64,000 bases of DNA from Malachius bipustulatus (taxonomy: Eukaryota; Arthropoda; Insecta; Coleoptera; Melyridae): positions 310,001-374,000 of the forward strand of contig CAJUUM010000037.1 in NCBI GenBank assembly GCA_910589415.1, written 5' to 3'. Shown one piece after another: positions 1 to 10,609 of this stretch; the stretch's first letter is position 1; each line of letters opens with the position of its first letter. Below the pieces are notes generated by a model, which saw only the letters and a program-made list of their open reading frames with translations, was not told the DNA's origin and ran no database searches. Made by a program: the position numbers and the translations under genes.

Positions 1-930
1 ACACACCCCGGACTAATAGCAAATAAATAAAATCGATTCCAAAGGACATCCAACGTTAAAATGAGACATAACCTATACAACAGATTGAAGCGTCGTTGTC
101 TGACGTTGCGATTCGTGAATCAAACATACAAAATCATATCGTCGTTTCATTTTGAATTTTACATAAAAATACACCAGGACAAAACATAAAATACAAGAGA
201 CACAACACCTAACATCGTCACCGTTTTGGTGCTAAATTGACATTGATAAACAAATCTGTTATATTCAGGAAGACCACATTTTATCTTTCTATTTCAAGGA
301 CTCATACCTCCTGAAAAGGAAACAAGACACACAGAAATGCATAAAAACAAATAAATAAATCAGGCGAGTAAATAAATGGCAGCAGGTAAATAAATATAGG
401 TCAGAGCATGTAAAATCAGTAGCAATAAATAAATAATAGGTCAGAGCAAGTAAATCAGTAGCAATCATCAAAATGAATATATAGTTTAGAGTCCAGGAAA
501 TATGAAATACAAAATGAGGCCAAACATATTATATAGCAGAGGCGTTATCGATCCGTAAAAAGACAGTCCTCGATAACAATTTAGAAAAGAAATCAAAATC
601 ATCTGTACGTGTGTCCGCTCGCATTCCAAAACAATAAAATTTCAATTTAAATAAAATGATTAATCATCAAACAAGTCACAAGTGAAATTAATTTAGCATA
701 AACAAGATTAAAATAAAAAAAGGCAAATGTTAATTAAATTGACGATAATGACAAAGAAGTTAAAATTCACCAATAAAATGCAATCAAAGACATAATAAAA
801 TTATACAGTGTGATCGTTTAAATAGTTTCATGAATAAAATGTAAATAAAATTGTTGAGAGCAGAAAATAGTTTAAAATACAAAGAAAATGTGATCATGGT
901 AAAATAAATTGTTAGAGAAATGTGCTTGAT
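1..930. other. AT-rich DNA, no gene seen
   Basis: The stretch is rich in short AAATAAATAA-like runs on the + strand. Open frames are short and low-complexity (Ile/Phe/Tyr/Cys-rich). I see no recognisable protein, terminal repeat or RNA gene. Confidence 0.5.
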
Positions 931-943
931 CAAAATAATAATG

Positions 944-978
<35 letters not shown>

Positions 979-979
979 C
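931..979. repeat. (AAT)n microsatellite
   Basis: A run of AAT/ATA trinucleotides with one interruption (a GATAAT variant near the start). On the reverse strand it produces an artificial poly-Ile or poly-Tyr reading frame, which should not be taken as a gene. Confidence 0.9.
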
Positions 980-1060
980 AAAAGGCATGTGCTGGCTCAA
1001 GATTTCAATAAATAATTTAAATAATTCAAATAAACAAAGAGATTGAATGAAAACGTGGGG

Positions 1061-1156
1061 GTTAAAATGAATCATGCTTTCTGTAAAACGTGGTGTTATA
1101 CAATTGGTGTTAAAATGGGTCATGCTTTCTGCAAAACGTGGCGTCATACAATTGGT
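1061..1156. repeat. Two-copy 48-bp tandem repeat
   Basis: The unit starting GTTAAAATGAATCATGCTTT is followed at once by a second copy (1109-1156) with five substitutions. The 48-bp period is a multiple of three, so both copies stay open in the + frame as a repeated 16-residue unit with Cys, Lys and Trp. No protein family is recognised. It may be a minisatellite inside an unidentified repeat rather than coding sequence. Confidence 0.8.
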
Positions 1157-1179
1157 GCAGGTAGCCTACGATCAAGGAG

Positions 1180-1757
1180 GGCCCCATTTGATTTTCATGA
1201 GATAAAATTAAAAGTCGAGCAGCACGTGTTAATTTACCAATTAAAATAGATAGCAATTGTAAACCTCTTTACACACAGAAGTAATTATTAAAAACACTAT
1301 GGGCATGGGCCCCATAACAAATTAAACAAAAGCCACGTGCGCCTCCTTACCATTGTCTTTTAAACAAATCATGTTTCAAAAATAAATAAACAGTAAAAGG
1401 TAAGAGCTAGTCTCTTGTAATATTGCAATAACAAATAAATAAGAAAAAGAATAAACTCACGTGTGTAGTAGGCACAAATAAACAAATAACAAATGCTGGG
1501 AGTGTATAACCAAAAACAGCTGAGCTTGACGGCCCGTGTTCACTCTCTCGATGTCAGTAATAAAGTGAAGTCTGAACACTCAGGGTTGACTAATGACAAA
1601 TGCCGTACCACGTTTTTGGATACTTCGAGTGACTGACAAAAATGACGTTTCGGCTTTGAAAGCTTGAAAAGTGACAAGTGACATTTGAATTCATAGAACA
1701 TAACTGAATAGGATCGACTCTTAAGTTTACAATTTTTAACATGCGCAGTTGTTATAT
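1180..1757. other. Intergenic, nothing recognised
   Basis: Moderately AT-rich DNA. I see no coding frame of note, no long inverted repeat and no convincing promoter. A more GC-balanced patch at about 1520-1700 could be regulatory or part of an old LTR, but nothing supports a specific call. Confidence 0.35.
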
Positions 1758-3293
1758 GGTTTGGGTCCTTTCACCTTGTTCTAAAATTTAAATCGAAATG
1801 GCGGTCAAATTTAAACAACCTCCACTGGCAAAGCACACATGATTTCACATAACTATAACGATAGTGTTTGCTTTTTATTTTTTTTTTATAATCGGAACGG
1901 ATTTACAGGCATTCAAAGTTTACCTATTCTCTGTGTTCAACAAAATTTTTCAATGTGACATCGTTGTTCGAATTCGAGATTTTGAATAATATTACCGAAT
2001 TTGTATCCGCGCAACGATTATTGTTTTAAGCTTTGTTGTGTTTCCATTTCATGTTTCCATGGTAACATCCAGTGATGCAAAAATATGGTATTTTATTTTA
2101 TTTTTTATTATACAGCGTATAATATGGTTTAAAATACCGTATAATACAAATTTGAAGGTTACCAAAAATTACGGTCACTTGTCAGTTGTCTCCTGTCATT
2201 GATCAATTCATTATCCAGACTACAAATTCTTAGCCAAGCTTTTATTTTTGTTATTTAAGAAAGAGGGATCTTCCTTTTCCTTCGGTCTTAACTGTGTAGA
2301 TAAGACAAATTCGTTCCACTCCGATAATTATTGGCTTATCCAGCCTATCCTAAGCAAGCTCATCCAGCCAGCCACACACTTGATAACTAGTTAAATAGAC
2401 GAACACACTTACCTTTTAATCAGAAATTCAGGCCGAATCAGCAGGTGTCAAATAAATAACAGGGAACTTCGAAAATACAAAAGTTTTTTTCATTTTAAAT
2501 TCATAAACTTATAATTAGATGGCATCAAAATACTAACCTAGTACCAGTACAACCCATATAATTATAAAGGAATTCCTACCGAGATACCTACCGCGGTTTG
2601 TTTTTTGCTGAATTTTTGAAAAGAATCAAAAGTTCTTTTTGTTCTTACATAATGTACCATATTAATCGAAAAGCCTTTCGGAATAGAGTTGAAGGCAGCC
2701 CACATGCAATATAGAATATAGACTTGGATACTGTTTGCTCAAAGGAAAATAATTATCTGGCAATAAAAAGAAAAACCACAAAAAAATCAGTTTCATTAGT
2801 TTTATTAAATACTTCAAGATAAGTAGTGATATTTTTTTAATTATTATATTTTTTTTTTAATTTCAACAATGAGTAATGACCCAATCACACATGGTAATCA
2901 TGGTATGGATGCGGATGTTCTCGGTTCTGTCACTTCTGTCAGTTCTGTCATTTGGGAAGGTCTATTTCAGAGAGTTCTTCTTTTTGTTTTTAATACCGGT
3001 ATAAAATGTGCTGGTATAATACAAAAAATACGTATTATACAAGTATATAATACAACGTGTATAATACAATTCGCATCACTGGTAACATCTATCTGGGTAT
3101 TGTAGACCTACACATTATTTTTCTGCCTGAAGAAGGGTATATCCAGTGCAGTGTTGTGACTTTATTGTCCACAAAAGTGGTCATATCTTCTTAAGGGAAC
3201 CATACTGGAGAAAACAGAAAATAAAGCCTAGAATCTTTAATCCACAATAGATGCTGAGGTGCTGTCCGTGTCCGCCATTTCGGGATCACCCTG
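1758..3293 (-). mobile_element. TA-type MITE, family A copy 1 (interrupted)
   Basis: The two outer blocks, 1758-2069 and 3082-3293, together match the reverse complement of the element at 35718-36210. Its preserved end reads CCGCCATTTCGGGATCACC then CTG and a TA dinucleotide. The other end lacks the outer ~120 bp, including its terminal repeat. The copy is split by a 1,012-bp insertion and shows no coding capacity. The TA target and CAGGRTG-type ends suggest a non-autonomous IS630/Tc1/mariner relative. Confidence 0.75.
2070..3081. mobile_element. Non-autonomous hAT-like element
   Basis: The insertion begins CAGTGATGC and ends GCATCACTG. It is flanked by a perfect 8-bp duplication GTAACATC (2062-2069 and 3082-3089). 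CAGTG-type ends with 8-bp duplications are hAT hallmarks. The paralogous sequence near 35925 has one uninterrupted copy of the target, an empty site confirming the borders. Several GTATAATAC-like motifs cluster just inside both ends, as expected for transposase-binding subterminal repeats. No transposase is encoded, so it would depend on a hAT element elsewhere. Confidence 0.88.
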
Positions 3294-3308
3294 TATAGTA
3301 TTTATTTT

Positions 3309-3881
3309 GGTCATTATATACATCCGCGGCTCCTACAGTTTCACTATGGCACCTATATAGGGGTGGAGGACATACCTATAGTAACACCAGGAAGGTATTA
3401 ATTTGCTGGGCAAATGAAAGATAAGCGAACAAAACGGCATCAAAAGAAGGTCTTCCTGAGTGCGGGCCTGTTTAGAACAGCGAATATCATTATAAACATG
3501 CAAGGTCAGAGTGTCGAGAGGACGGCGGAAACTCGTAAACAACACCAGAGCCGGTCTGGTAACAGACGCAACATACATGGCATGCAAACGTAGTCGGAAT
3601 ATAATAGCGAGCGATGTCGCGTATTTTTGGAGTATAAATGCAAAATAAATGCAAATTTGAAAATAAAAATCGTGCTACCGTTATTCTCGAAGATATTCCT
3701 TGCCCTGAAAGTGAAAAAAAAAATAGAAATTCGACCGTAGTGCCAAAGAGGCCTTAGTGGTGACCTTGATATTAGTTTGCCCTGGCTGTTTTTAGCTTCT
3801 TACCCACCCAGCACCCCTATTTCGCTCCTCGGTCCCGAAAAAATTGATGAAACGTAGGAGCCGCGGATGTATACAATTACC
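3309..3881. mobile_element. MITE family C copy 1, 8-bp TSD
   Basis: The two ends form imperfect inverted repeats of about 27 bp with the shared core TACATCCGCGGCTCCTA. The flanks are a perfect 8-bp duplication TTTATTTT (3301-3308 and 3882-3889). The related sequence at about 35690-35712 has the TTTATTTT site without the insert. The interior is non-coding and contains a TGCAAATGCAAAATAAATGC-like block seen in other copies (9702-11970, 22680-22945). The 8-bp duplication points to a hAT-like or other 8-bp-TSD superfamily. Confidence 0.85.
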
Positions 3882-3987
3882 TTTATTTTAATCCTTAATA
3901 TACAACTTATTAAACAACTTTTCTTTCAATTCTCTCCTTCCACCTCCCCCAGTGAAACAAGCCATCTGGCCTAACCTAATTTCCTTT

Positions 3988-6391
3988 TCTTCTTCTTCTT
4001 CTATTTCTATGGCTTGGGCACCATTGTGCATACAGCCAGCTTCAAGTGTTTCTATGATTTGGCCAGATTTTGATATCTTGGCGATTTCCAGTGCTTGTAA
4101 TTAACTAAAAGAGAGTTTAGTATGTGGACAAACCACAACAAAGGAAATAACTCTTCTCTCTCTGGGGCAACAGCAGAGCATTAACACACCCGAAAGTTGC
4201 CTCTGGATAGATCCCAGGATAGAGGAGGGAAAATTTAAAAGTCAGGAACACCTATAAAGAAATCTGGTTCAGTTGCAAAAACTTGGATAACACCATAGAT
4301 GCCTTAAAATTAAGATTGGGCAAGATTGTTGCCACATTCATTGGGGTAGGTATGCCGCATGAAATCAAAAGTCCATAAATGTCGAAATTATCTAATTTGT
4401 TAATGGGGCATTCTAAAAATAGGTGGTCTAGGTCTTCGACCTGTCCACACTCACAATATGGAGTTTCAGCCACCTCAATTCTATTTTTATGTTTTACTGT
4501 AAGACAATGGCCAGTCCTCATTCTTATAATGGTACTTATATGTCTACGATTTATGAAGGGAAATTTTGAAAACCACATTTTGTTTGGAAAATTTTCCTGG
4601 AATGAGAAATACCATTTGCCTTTTGACTCAAACGTTTGTTTCCATTTAGTAATCCACTGACTCCGTAGATTTTCCTTAAATATAGGGATAATATTTTCCG
4701 GATCTACCCGAATTTTGTGATAATACGGTAGGGACAGACTCTCCTTAGCAAGTTGGTCTGCTACGTCATTACCGGTTATATTAGTATGGCTCGGGGCCCA
4801 GATCACCTCTATGCTCAGCCCCGCTTCCCCTGCCTCTAAGATTAATCTCTTTGTGAGTAGTGACAGATGACAGTTCGAGCCCCCGTAGCTGGCTCGGCAT
4901 ATCATTTCCAGGGCAACCTTTGAGTCTGAACAGATGATCGTGTACCTTAAGTTCTTCTGCAGTATGTAGCTCACCGCGTGGTTAATAGCGATAATCTCGG
5001 CAGTATGTATTTGAGTAACAGAGGGGAGTCTCGTGTGGAATTTGTACCCACTCTCGGGATCAAAGACGCCTATGCCGACTTTTTTTGTTTCCGGGTTTAA
5101 TGACGCATCCGTATAAATAACTGTGTGGCTTGGCCACCTGGTATTGACATGATCTAGAAAAGCCCTACCATTGTCCTCGTCTTTTTTTAGATTCGTTTCA
5201 TGATAATGTATGGATTTCACTTGATGTTCTAACTCAATTTGAAAGCAAGCGTGTGTGTCATACTGTGTTATATGCGGTAGGAATTTTTTTACGGCACGCA
5301 GGGCATGCACTATGTATGGGTGTTCTCTGTTTTTCCAATAACCTTGCTCCAAGGCGCAATGTTTTTCTAGGTCCGAGGCAAGACTCCAGAGTGGATGGTT
5401 TTGGATTTTTGTTAACTTCGTTGCATATTTCATGGTCAGCCATCTTCGTCTATGTTCCAATGAAGGTTCCGCTGCCTCTGATAGCAGAGCATTTGTAGGT
5501 GTCGACTTCATACAACCTAGTACTATCCTCAGCCCCTGATACTGCACCCTATCTAGCTTGTTTTTCAGCTGCTTCGTTATGGGCTGTAGTACCTGACAGC
5601 AATAGTCCAAGTGTGACCTTACCATGCCATAATAGATAGTTATCAAAGTGGTGGGATCTGCCCCCCACCATACGCCTGCTGAAGCTCGAAGTATGTTCAG
5701 GCCTCTGGATGCCTTGTTGCAGACGTATTCCACATGCTTAGCCCATGATAAGTTGCTTTGGAAAACTACCCCCAGGTACCTGGTATTTTCTTTGCAAGGT
5801 ACTTCAATTCCTCCTATGTAGATAGGGTGTTCGCAGTTAACGGTGCTCCCTCTTTTCTTGAATAGCATTGCCACTGATTTGGTTGGTGATATCGTCAAAT
5901 TTAAAGTTTCTAACCAAGCTTGTAGTGTGGCTAGGGCTCCATTGGCTCTTCTTACTAGGTCTGGTAAGTTTTTTCCCCTTAGTAAGATCAATATATCATC
6001 TGCATACTGAACCACCTCGGCTTCTTGTGGAAGGGCCCCCGTTATCTTATAAGTATGTATATTGAATAATATGGGGCTCAGTGACGAGCCTTGCGGGAGA
6101 CCCTGCGTTGCTACTTCTGGACCGTGGATGTTTCCCTGTTGATCCTTGACATAGACCTGTCTGATATTTAATAAATTAAAAATTAAGTTACATAAATGGG
6201 TTTGAATACCTGCCTCTATTAGAATTTTATACAAGGTGTATAGGTCTACGTTATCAAAAGCCGATTTTAGGTCCAAGAAGACTGCAAGTGTCTGCATATT
6301 TTTACTAAAGCTTAGTTGGATGTGTGTAGTTGTTACATATGTCATTGTACTGGGTAAATGAGTTGTATAAGTTAGGCTATTAATTGCCTCC
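3988..6391 (-). mobile_element. I-group LINE, 5'-truncated
   Basis: A minus-strand non-LTR retrotransposon remnant. It runs from an RT domain cut upstream by the LTR at 6392, through RNase H and a zinc-finger-like C terminus, to a 3' UTR ending in a (GAA)n tail at about 3988-4003. The tail abuts sequence homologous to 35609-35625, so the element inserted into the same duplicated locus that carries the neighbouring MITEs. An RNase H domain after RT is characteristic of the I/LOA-type clades rather than Jockey or CR1. Confidence 0.85.
4252..6345 (-). CDS. LINE ORF2 fragment: RT, RNase H, zinc finger
   Basis: A long uninterrupted frame of 697 codons, in frame with about 16 further codons upstream (to ~6392) where the LTR cuts it. 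RT motifs are visible in order: FLDLKSAFD (about residue 23), GLPQGSSLSP (about 83) and the catalytic YADD (about 114). RNase H follows, with TDAS (about 414), an AEI glutamate (about 446) and SDSK (about 471). The C terminus has a Cys-rich CECGQ...HLFLECP finger. The product would copy LINE RNA at the target site. Endonuclease and ORF1 are absent, so this copy cannot move by itself. The long intact frame suggests fairly recent insertion. Confidence 0.9.
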   Translation of the reverse strand: MTYVTTTHIQLSFSKNMQTLAVFLDLKSAFDNVDLYTLYKILIEAGIQTHLCNLIFNLLNIRQVYVKDQQGNIHGPEVATQGLPQGSSLSPILFNIHTYKITGALPQEAEVVQYADDILILLRGKNLPDLVRRANGALATLQAWLETLNLTISPTKSVAMLFKKRGSTVNCEHPIYIGGIEVPCKENTRYLGVVFQSNLSWAKHVEYVCNKASRGLNILRASAGVWWGADPTTLITIYYGMVRSHLDYCCQVLQPITKQLKNKLDRVQYQGLRIVLGCMKSTPTNALLSEAAEPSLEHRRRWLTMKYATKLTKIQNHPLWSLASDLEKHCALEQGYWKNREHPYIVHALRAVKKFLPHITQYDTHACFQIELEHQVKSIHYHETNLKKDEDNGRAFLDHVNTRWPSHTVIYTDASLNPETKKVGIGVFDPESGYKFHTRLPSVTQIHTAEIIAINHAVSYILQKNLRYTIICSDSKVALEMICRASYGGSNCHLSLLTKRLILEAGEAGLSIEVIWAPSHTNITGNDVADQLAKESLSLPYYHKIRVDPENIIPIFKENLRSQWITKWKQTFESKGKWYFSFQENFPNKMWFSKFPFINRRHISTIIRMRTGHCLTVKHKNRIEVAETPYCECGQVEDLDHLFLECPINKLDNFDIYGLLISCGIPTPMNVATILPNLNFKASMVLSKFLQLNQISL

Positions 6392-6628
6392 TGTAGTTGT
6401 AAAAAGAAGAAGTTCTTTTATTTGATAAGAAAGGTTAGTTCGCTCTCTTCTCTCCGAAACCCTCACGGGTCACGGGGATACATGCACTTTACTTGCGAGT
6501 CTTGCTACGTTATTGTCGTGATTAGAAGTAGTTATTTTATGTTGTAAGTAATTGTGATTTGGGATAATAAAGGTAGTTACTCTCTCTACATATTAATTAA
6601 TGCTAATTCCTACGCGGAATACACAACA
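6392..6628 (+). mobile_element. Probable 5' LTR of a Ty3/Gypsy-type element
   Basis: The 237-bp block starts TGTAGTTGTAAAAAG and ends ATACACAACA, fitting TG...CA LTR borders. A Gypsy-style primer-binding site starts two bases later. A consensus AATAAA lies near its 3' third. No matching second LTR is visible downstream, so the left border is inferred from where the LINE reading frame stops. Confidence 0.6.
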
Positions 6629-6629
6629 G

Positions 6630-6645
6630 TTTGGCGACGAGGATT
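6630..6645 (+). promoter_or_regulatory. Retrotransposon primer-binding site
   Basis: The motif TTTGGCGACGAGGATT follows the LTR. The same TTGGCGACGAGGAT occurs on the minus strand at 54653-54667, before the gag of the other Gypsy element here. In Gypsy-type elements this position pairs with the 3' end of the host tRNA that primes minus-strand synthesis. Confidence 0.65.
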
Positions 6646-6744
6646 CTTATTTTTGAATTTTTGAGTAACTGAATACATACGTTCAACTTCAATTATTATC
6701 TTATCTACCTACCTACGATAAATTTTGCAAGTGCTACTTGCAAA

Positions 6745-6978
6745 ATGGCGGGTGGAAATACAATTGCTGGTGCTACTGTTGGTGCTGCTTCTACGAGTTC
6801 TACGACTACAACTACAATACAGAATGTGTTCACAATTGAATCATTCGACAATCTGATGCAATGGCCCAGATGGGTGGACAGAATAGAAGCGGAATGCCTA
6901 GTTTACGGCGTTATGCATGAGAACTGTGGGGCGCGGGTCCACCAGATTCAGACAGAGGTAGTGACGTCAAGCCAATAG
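6745..6978 (+). pseudogene. Gypsy gag N-terminal fragment
   Basis: A 77-codon frame starting about 115 bp after the primer-binding site. After a Thr/Ser-rich leader it reads FTIESFDNLMQWPRWVDRIE, resembling the start of Gypsy gag proteins, where an F-x-x-W-x-x-W/R pattern opens the capsid region. Homology is lost after about residue 58 and the frame stops. No protease, RT or integrase follows, so the element is truncated or its remainder was deleted. Confidence 0.55.
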
Positions 6979-8480
6979 TAGAGCGTTCCGCCGATTCAAA
7001 TTATGTACTCCGATACACTTTTAAAGGGCTGTATTTCGCAAACGGGTAAAGATAAAATTAAAATTCTTGCGCACATATAATACTATTATTATTCTTAAGT
7101 GTTTAAAAGTGGTTATTAAATAACCATTTGTCCACAAAATTTCCACAAACATTGTAGATTTTTTTTTGTGGATTTTCGAATTATGACTCTAGCAGGTATG
7201 TTTGTATTTTACGAGGTTTTGTTTTTAATGTAGTTGTCATCATCAAGTATTATCACAGAAAACTTTCGGATAATTTTTCCAATTCTATGGTCATTTGATA
7301 CAAAACTTTGAAACATAGTTTGTCTCATTTAAATTGACGTGAATTAAAATAAACCAGAATCAAATCGCATAAATCGCATAAATCTAATAATCACAATTTC
7401 GATATTTCAACATTTATGGCTGAATTCCTTCAATTATATAATGTAGATAAGAGAATTATTGTATTTTTGTAATTTTGTATTATGTAGAATGAACCGGTTG
7501 TAGTTTATGACCAAGACCAATATCTGTCAGCTCCAGGGGGATGTTCCGGATATTTATTTATTGCTCTTCTAGTCAATGAACATAGAAAAAAAATCTAGTG
7601 AAATACGTAGGTATTTCAGAAGACTCTTCTAATATTATACTCCTATATCACATTATTGTCGCGCTCTAAAATTCCATTCATTTCAGGAATAATATTTACC
7701 TAGGCAAATAAACTATCAAAAAAAAACAACTTATAAATAGTACAGACCTACCTAATTTTGATTGAAATAAAAACATATTATTCGGATTCGCTTATGAATA
7801 ATTTCTTAAAGGAATTCTCATACCTAGATAGGTACCTATACAAAGTAATTTTTGCGAAAAAAATCGGGAAAAGCCTTAATAACGGAACACATAGTCCAGT
7901 CGGTAAAGTAAAATATATAGCAAAGTTTATAAAAAATCTTATCTAAGATATTCTTTCAATAATTGTTAATGAACCGGTTATAGAACATAAACAGACAAAA
8001 ATTATAGTTCTCGGGGTGTAGCGCATCCCCCCCCCCCTCGCCCAAAAAAGAACCATCCCTTTGGTGAAAAAAGTAATTTTTTTTTTGCTAGTAACTCGTT
8101 AATCGTTGGAAAATTAAAAAAAATACGTATTAGAGAAAAGAAGCAGAAAAGCTATTATAGAGTGATTTCTAAAAAAAGGTATTTTGCAATTTTTTCATAT
8201 ATGTCATAGTTTTAGAGTTATTTAGTACCTATTTAAGAAATTGTAAATTTTCTATTTTTGATGCTCACGAATTTTTTGTTACTTTAAATTTTGTCAAAAA
8301 ATGAAATTACTCGAAAACCAAACAATTTATAAATAAAAATAAAAATGGGTTTTGAAGGGGACATGAATACTTACAACTCTTTTTTGCCTTCCTCTCTGAT
8401 TATGAATATTTTTTGGTAGGTACATATTACAATATGGTAAATTGTCTGTCTATTGTGGGTCTTATAATAGTATATTCTTC
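6979..8480. other. AT-rich intergenic DNA, no gene seen
   Basis: No supported coding frame. A 12-13 base poly-C run lies at about 8025-8040 and short homopolymers are frequent. I found no long inverted repeat or target duplication. It may include decayed interior of the LTR element to the left, but nothing recognisable remains. Confidence 0.45.
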
Positions 8481-8483
8481 AAC

Positions 8484-8586
8484 GAGCGAAGAATGATAGC
8501 TATTATTCACGAGAACGAAAATTTCAACACGAGCTGACACGCGAGTGTTGGAACGTTTGAGTGGATAATAGCTATTCTTCGCGAGA
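8484..8586. repeat. Imperfect hairpin
   Basis: The left arm GCGAAGAATGATAGCTATTA pairs with the right arm TAATAGCTATTCTTCGC. Inner sub-arms CAACAC and GTGTTG continue the stem towards a short loop. No coding sequence lies inside. It could be a tiny fold-back element or the terminus of a larger repeat. Confidence 0.65.
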
Positions 8587-9701
8587 TGGAGACGCTATTT
8601 TCTTTTCGACCTTTTGAGAAAATTTATTAAAATTAGTTCAAAAAATAAATAAAACTTTTCCATAGATTTATTTTCTTGATATTTGCGTTGTCGTTTTTTA
8701 CTAAATCCCCAGTTATTTCAATTATCAATAAAAGGATATTCTGGAATGGAGAGCAACTCGGAGGTCATTTTTTATCACACCACCACCCAGTCATTTTATA
8801 TATTGTTAAATATTTTCATGAATAGATATTACCTAACCCGGTTATTATGACCTGTCTGTCAGGTCAGGTTAGGTTCGCTGGCTAGACTAGCTAGACTGGC
8901 TAGACTAATAAAGAAATAAAAAATGTTGAAAACGCTACATTTGAATTTTTATTGAAAACGGTTATTAAAAATTTTGATAGTATTGCTTTTTTATAGCAAT
9001 TAAATCTGGCATTCTGAAAAACGAAAAAAAAAATTAAAAACCGGTTCAGAAATTTTCAACGAGAAAAAAGCTGCCCTGTGCGGTGACCTCGGATTCTACT
9101 CCACTGGGTGCTTCGGTTATACCTATAGAATTTTTTTATTTATTGGTCCACTCTATAAAAAGATAAAATAAAAACCAGTTTCGTAATAACGATACTTATA
9201 TTAAACACTCTGTATCTCGGTTAAAAAGTATTTTCGGAAAAAAAATTATTTAAACTTTCTAAATATTTTAGCTTTATCTACACGTCCTCCAGTTTATGGT
9301 ACTCTATTTAGAAACACATTTTTGTAGATTCAAAAATTTGCTTTGGAAAATACACAAAAATGGTAAATGTTGAAAAAATAATATTATTTTTGTTTTGTTA
9401 ATTCAATATAAACAATACAAACATATTCTTCTCATCCTTGAAAGCAATAATACACAACCTCAACTTGTTTATTATCCTATAAGTCCTATTTTCCCGCTGT
9501 CATAATAATTCTTCCCGCACTTTGTCCTGATTACTAACCGCCAATGTATTATTGCCATACCAGTTTATTATCGGGACTGACAAGAAGTGCCAGAGGAATT
9601 AAATAAATACTAGTCGGTAAAATTTAAAAAGAAATAATCCCTGCCAGGGTGAGAAATGGTATCTTATAAAGACACTCCACCAACTGTCAATTAAATATCA
9701 C
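8587..9701. other. AT-rich intergenic DNA, no gene seen
   Basis: I see no coding frame, terminal repeats or RNA gene. The only local oddity is a short CTAGACTGGCTAGACT-like tandem near 8880-8910. Confidence 0.45.
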
Positions 9702-9864
9702 TGTCATTATTTAAGTCTTGGTGTCCTACAGTTTCACTATGGCACTTATTATAAGGGTGAAGGGTATAGTAACACCAGGAAGGTATTCATTTGCTTTGCA
9801 AATGCATGGTTAGCAAAAAAAGGCACTAAAAATCGGTCTAGGGAGTCCGGTCCTGGTTAGCATC

Positions 9865-10609
9865 GGTCCTGGTTTTGGAATGTCAATATTTAAGGAGGTG
9901 ATTTTTGAGTCCATTTTAACAAGAAAACTTCATAAGAACGTATGTCCTAAAAGTCTTAACTTTTGAGATACAGGGTGGTAATAGTTTTTAAAAATAAATA
10001 ATTTTTTCATAAAATCTGTAATACCGCTCTGGATATTTTAATAAAATTGAATAGACAGGTATTACTCATCAAGAGGCATTTTTTCATGTACCACATTTCG
10101 TTTTATCACTAGTGACATCTTGCAGAATTTTACCTATGAATATTTTTATATTTTTTATTGTCATTTAACGACAATCTTGTGATATTGTAGTGAAACAGAT
10201 TTTATTTTTTTCAATGAAAACCGTGCATGGGACTAAAAAAAATAAGGAATCAAATTTGCTTGGAAATGAATGGGGATCCCAAAAATGATTTCTATTTGAA
10301 CAGAAATCAGTGGCGTACCATCAATGTCTGCTAAAATGTGCCGGTAAAATTCTGCACGATCGTACACCATCGTCACTAAGTGGAAATAAAATGAAACGCG
10401 GTACATGAAAAAATGCCCCTTGATGCGGAGTACCTGTATACGAAATTTCATTAAAATATCCAGAGCGGTGTATTACAGATATTACGAAAAAATGATTTTT
10501 TTTTCTCTTTTATTTTCTCTTAGGACATACGTTATTATGAAGTTTTCTTCTTAAAATTGACCCAAAAATCACCCCCAAAATATTGACATTCAATTACATA
10601 ACACCCTGT
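9865..10609. mobile_element. Fold-back element nested in family C copy
   Basis: Long inverted repeat arms: the block containing AATGTCAATATTTAAGG and AACTTCATAAGAACGTATG near 9872-9945 pairs with its complement near 10520-10598. The right end is ACACCCTG followed by TA, the TA/CAGGGTG signature of several elements here. The left outermost bases are diverged. The interior shows no protein. Confidence 0.65.

Noticed and set aside
784..981. Open frame encoding poly-isoleucine
   Set aside because: It is a translation of the (AAT)n microsatellite and flanking AT-rich DNA.
2869..3105. 78-codon + frame as a gene
   Set aside because: It crosses the right border of the hAT-like element and its target duplication; no domain is seen.
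5253..5498. Antisense frames opposite the LINE ORF2
   Set aside because: Shadows of the minus-strand RT/RNase H frame, without motifs of their own.
8020..8040. Poly-C run as a structured or regulatory element
   Set aside because: A plain homopolymer in AT-rich DNA, with no supporting context.
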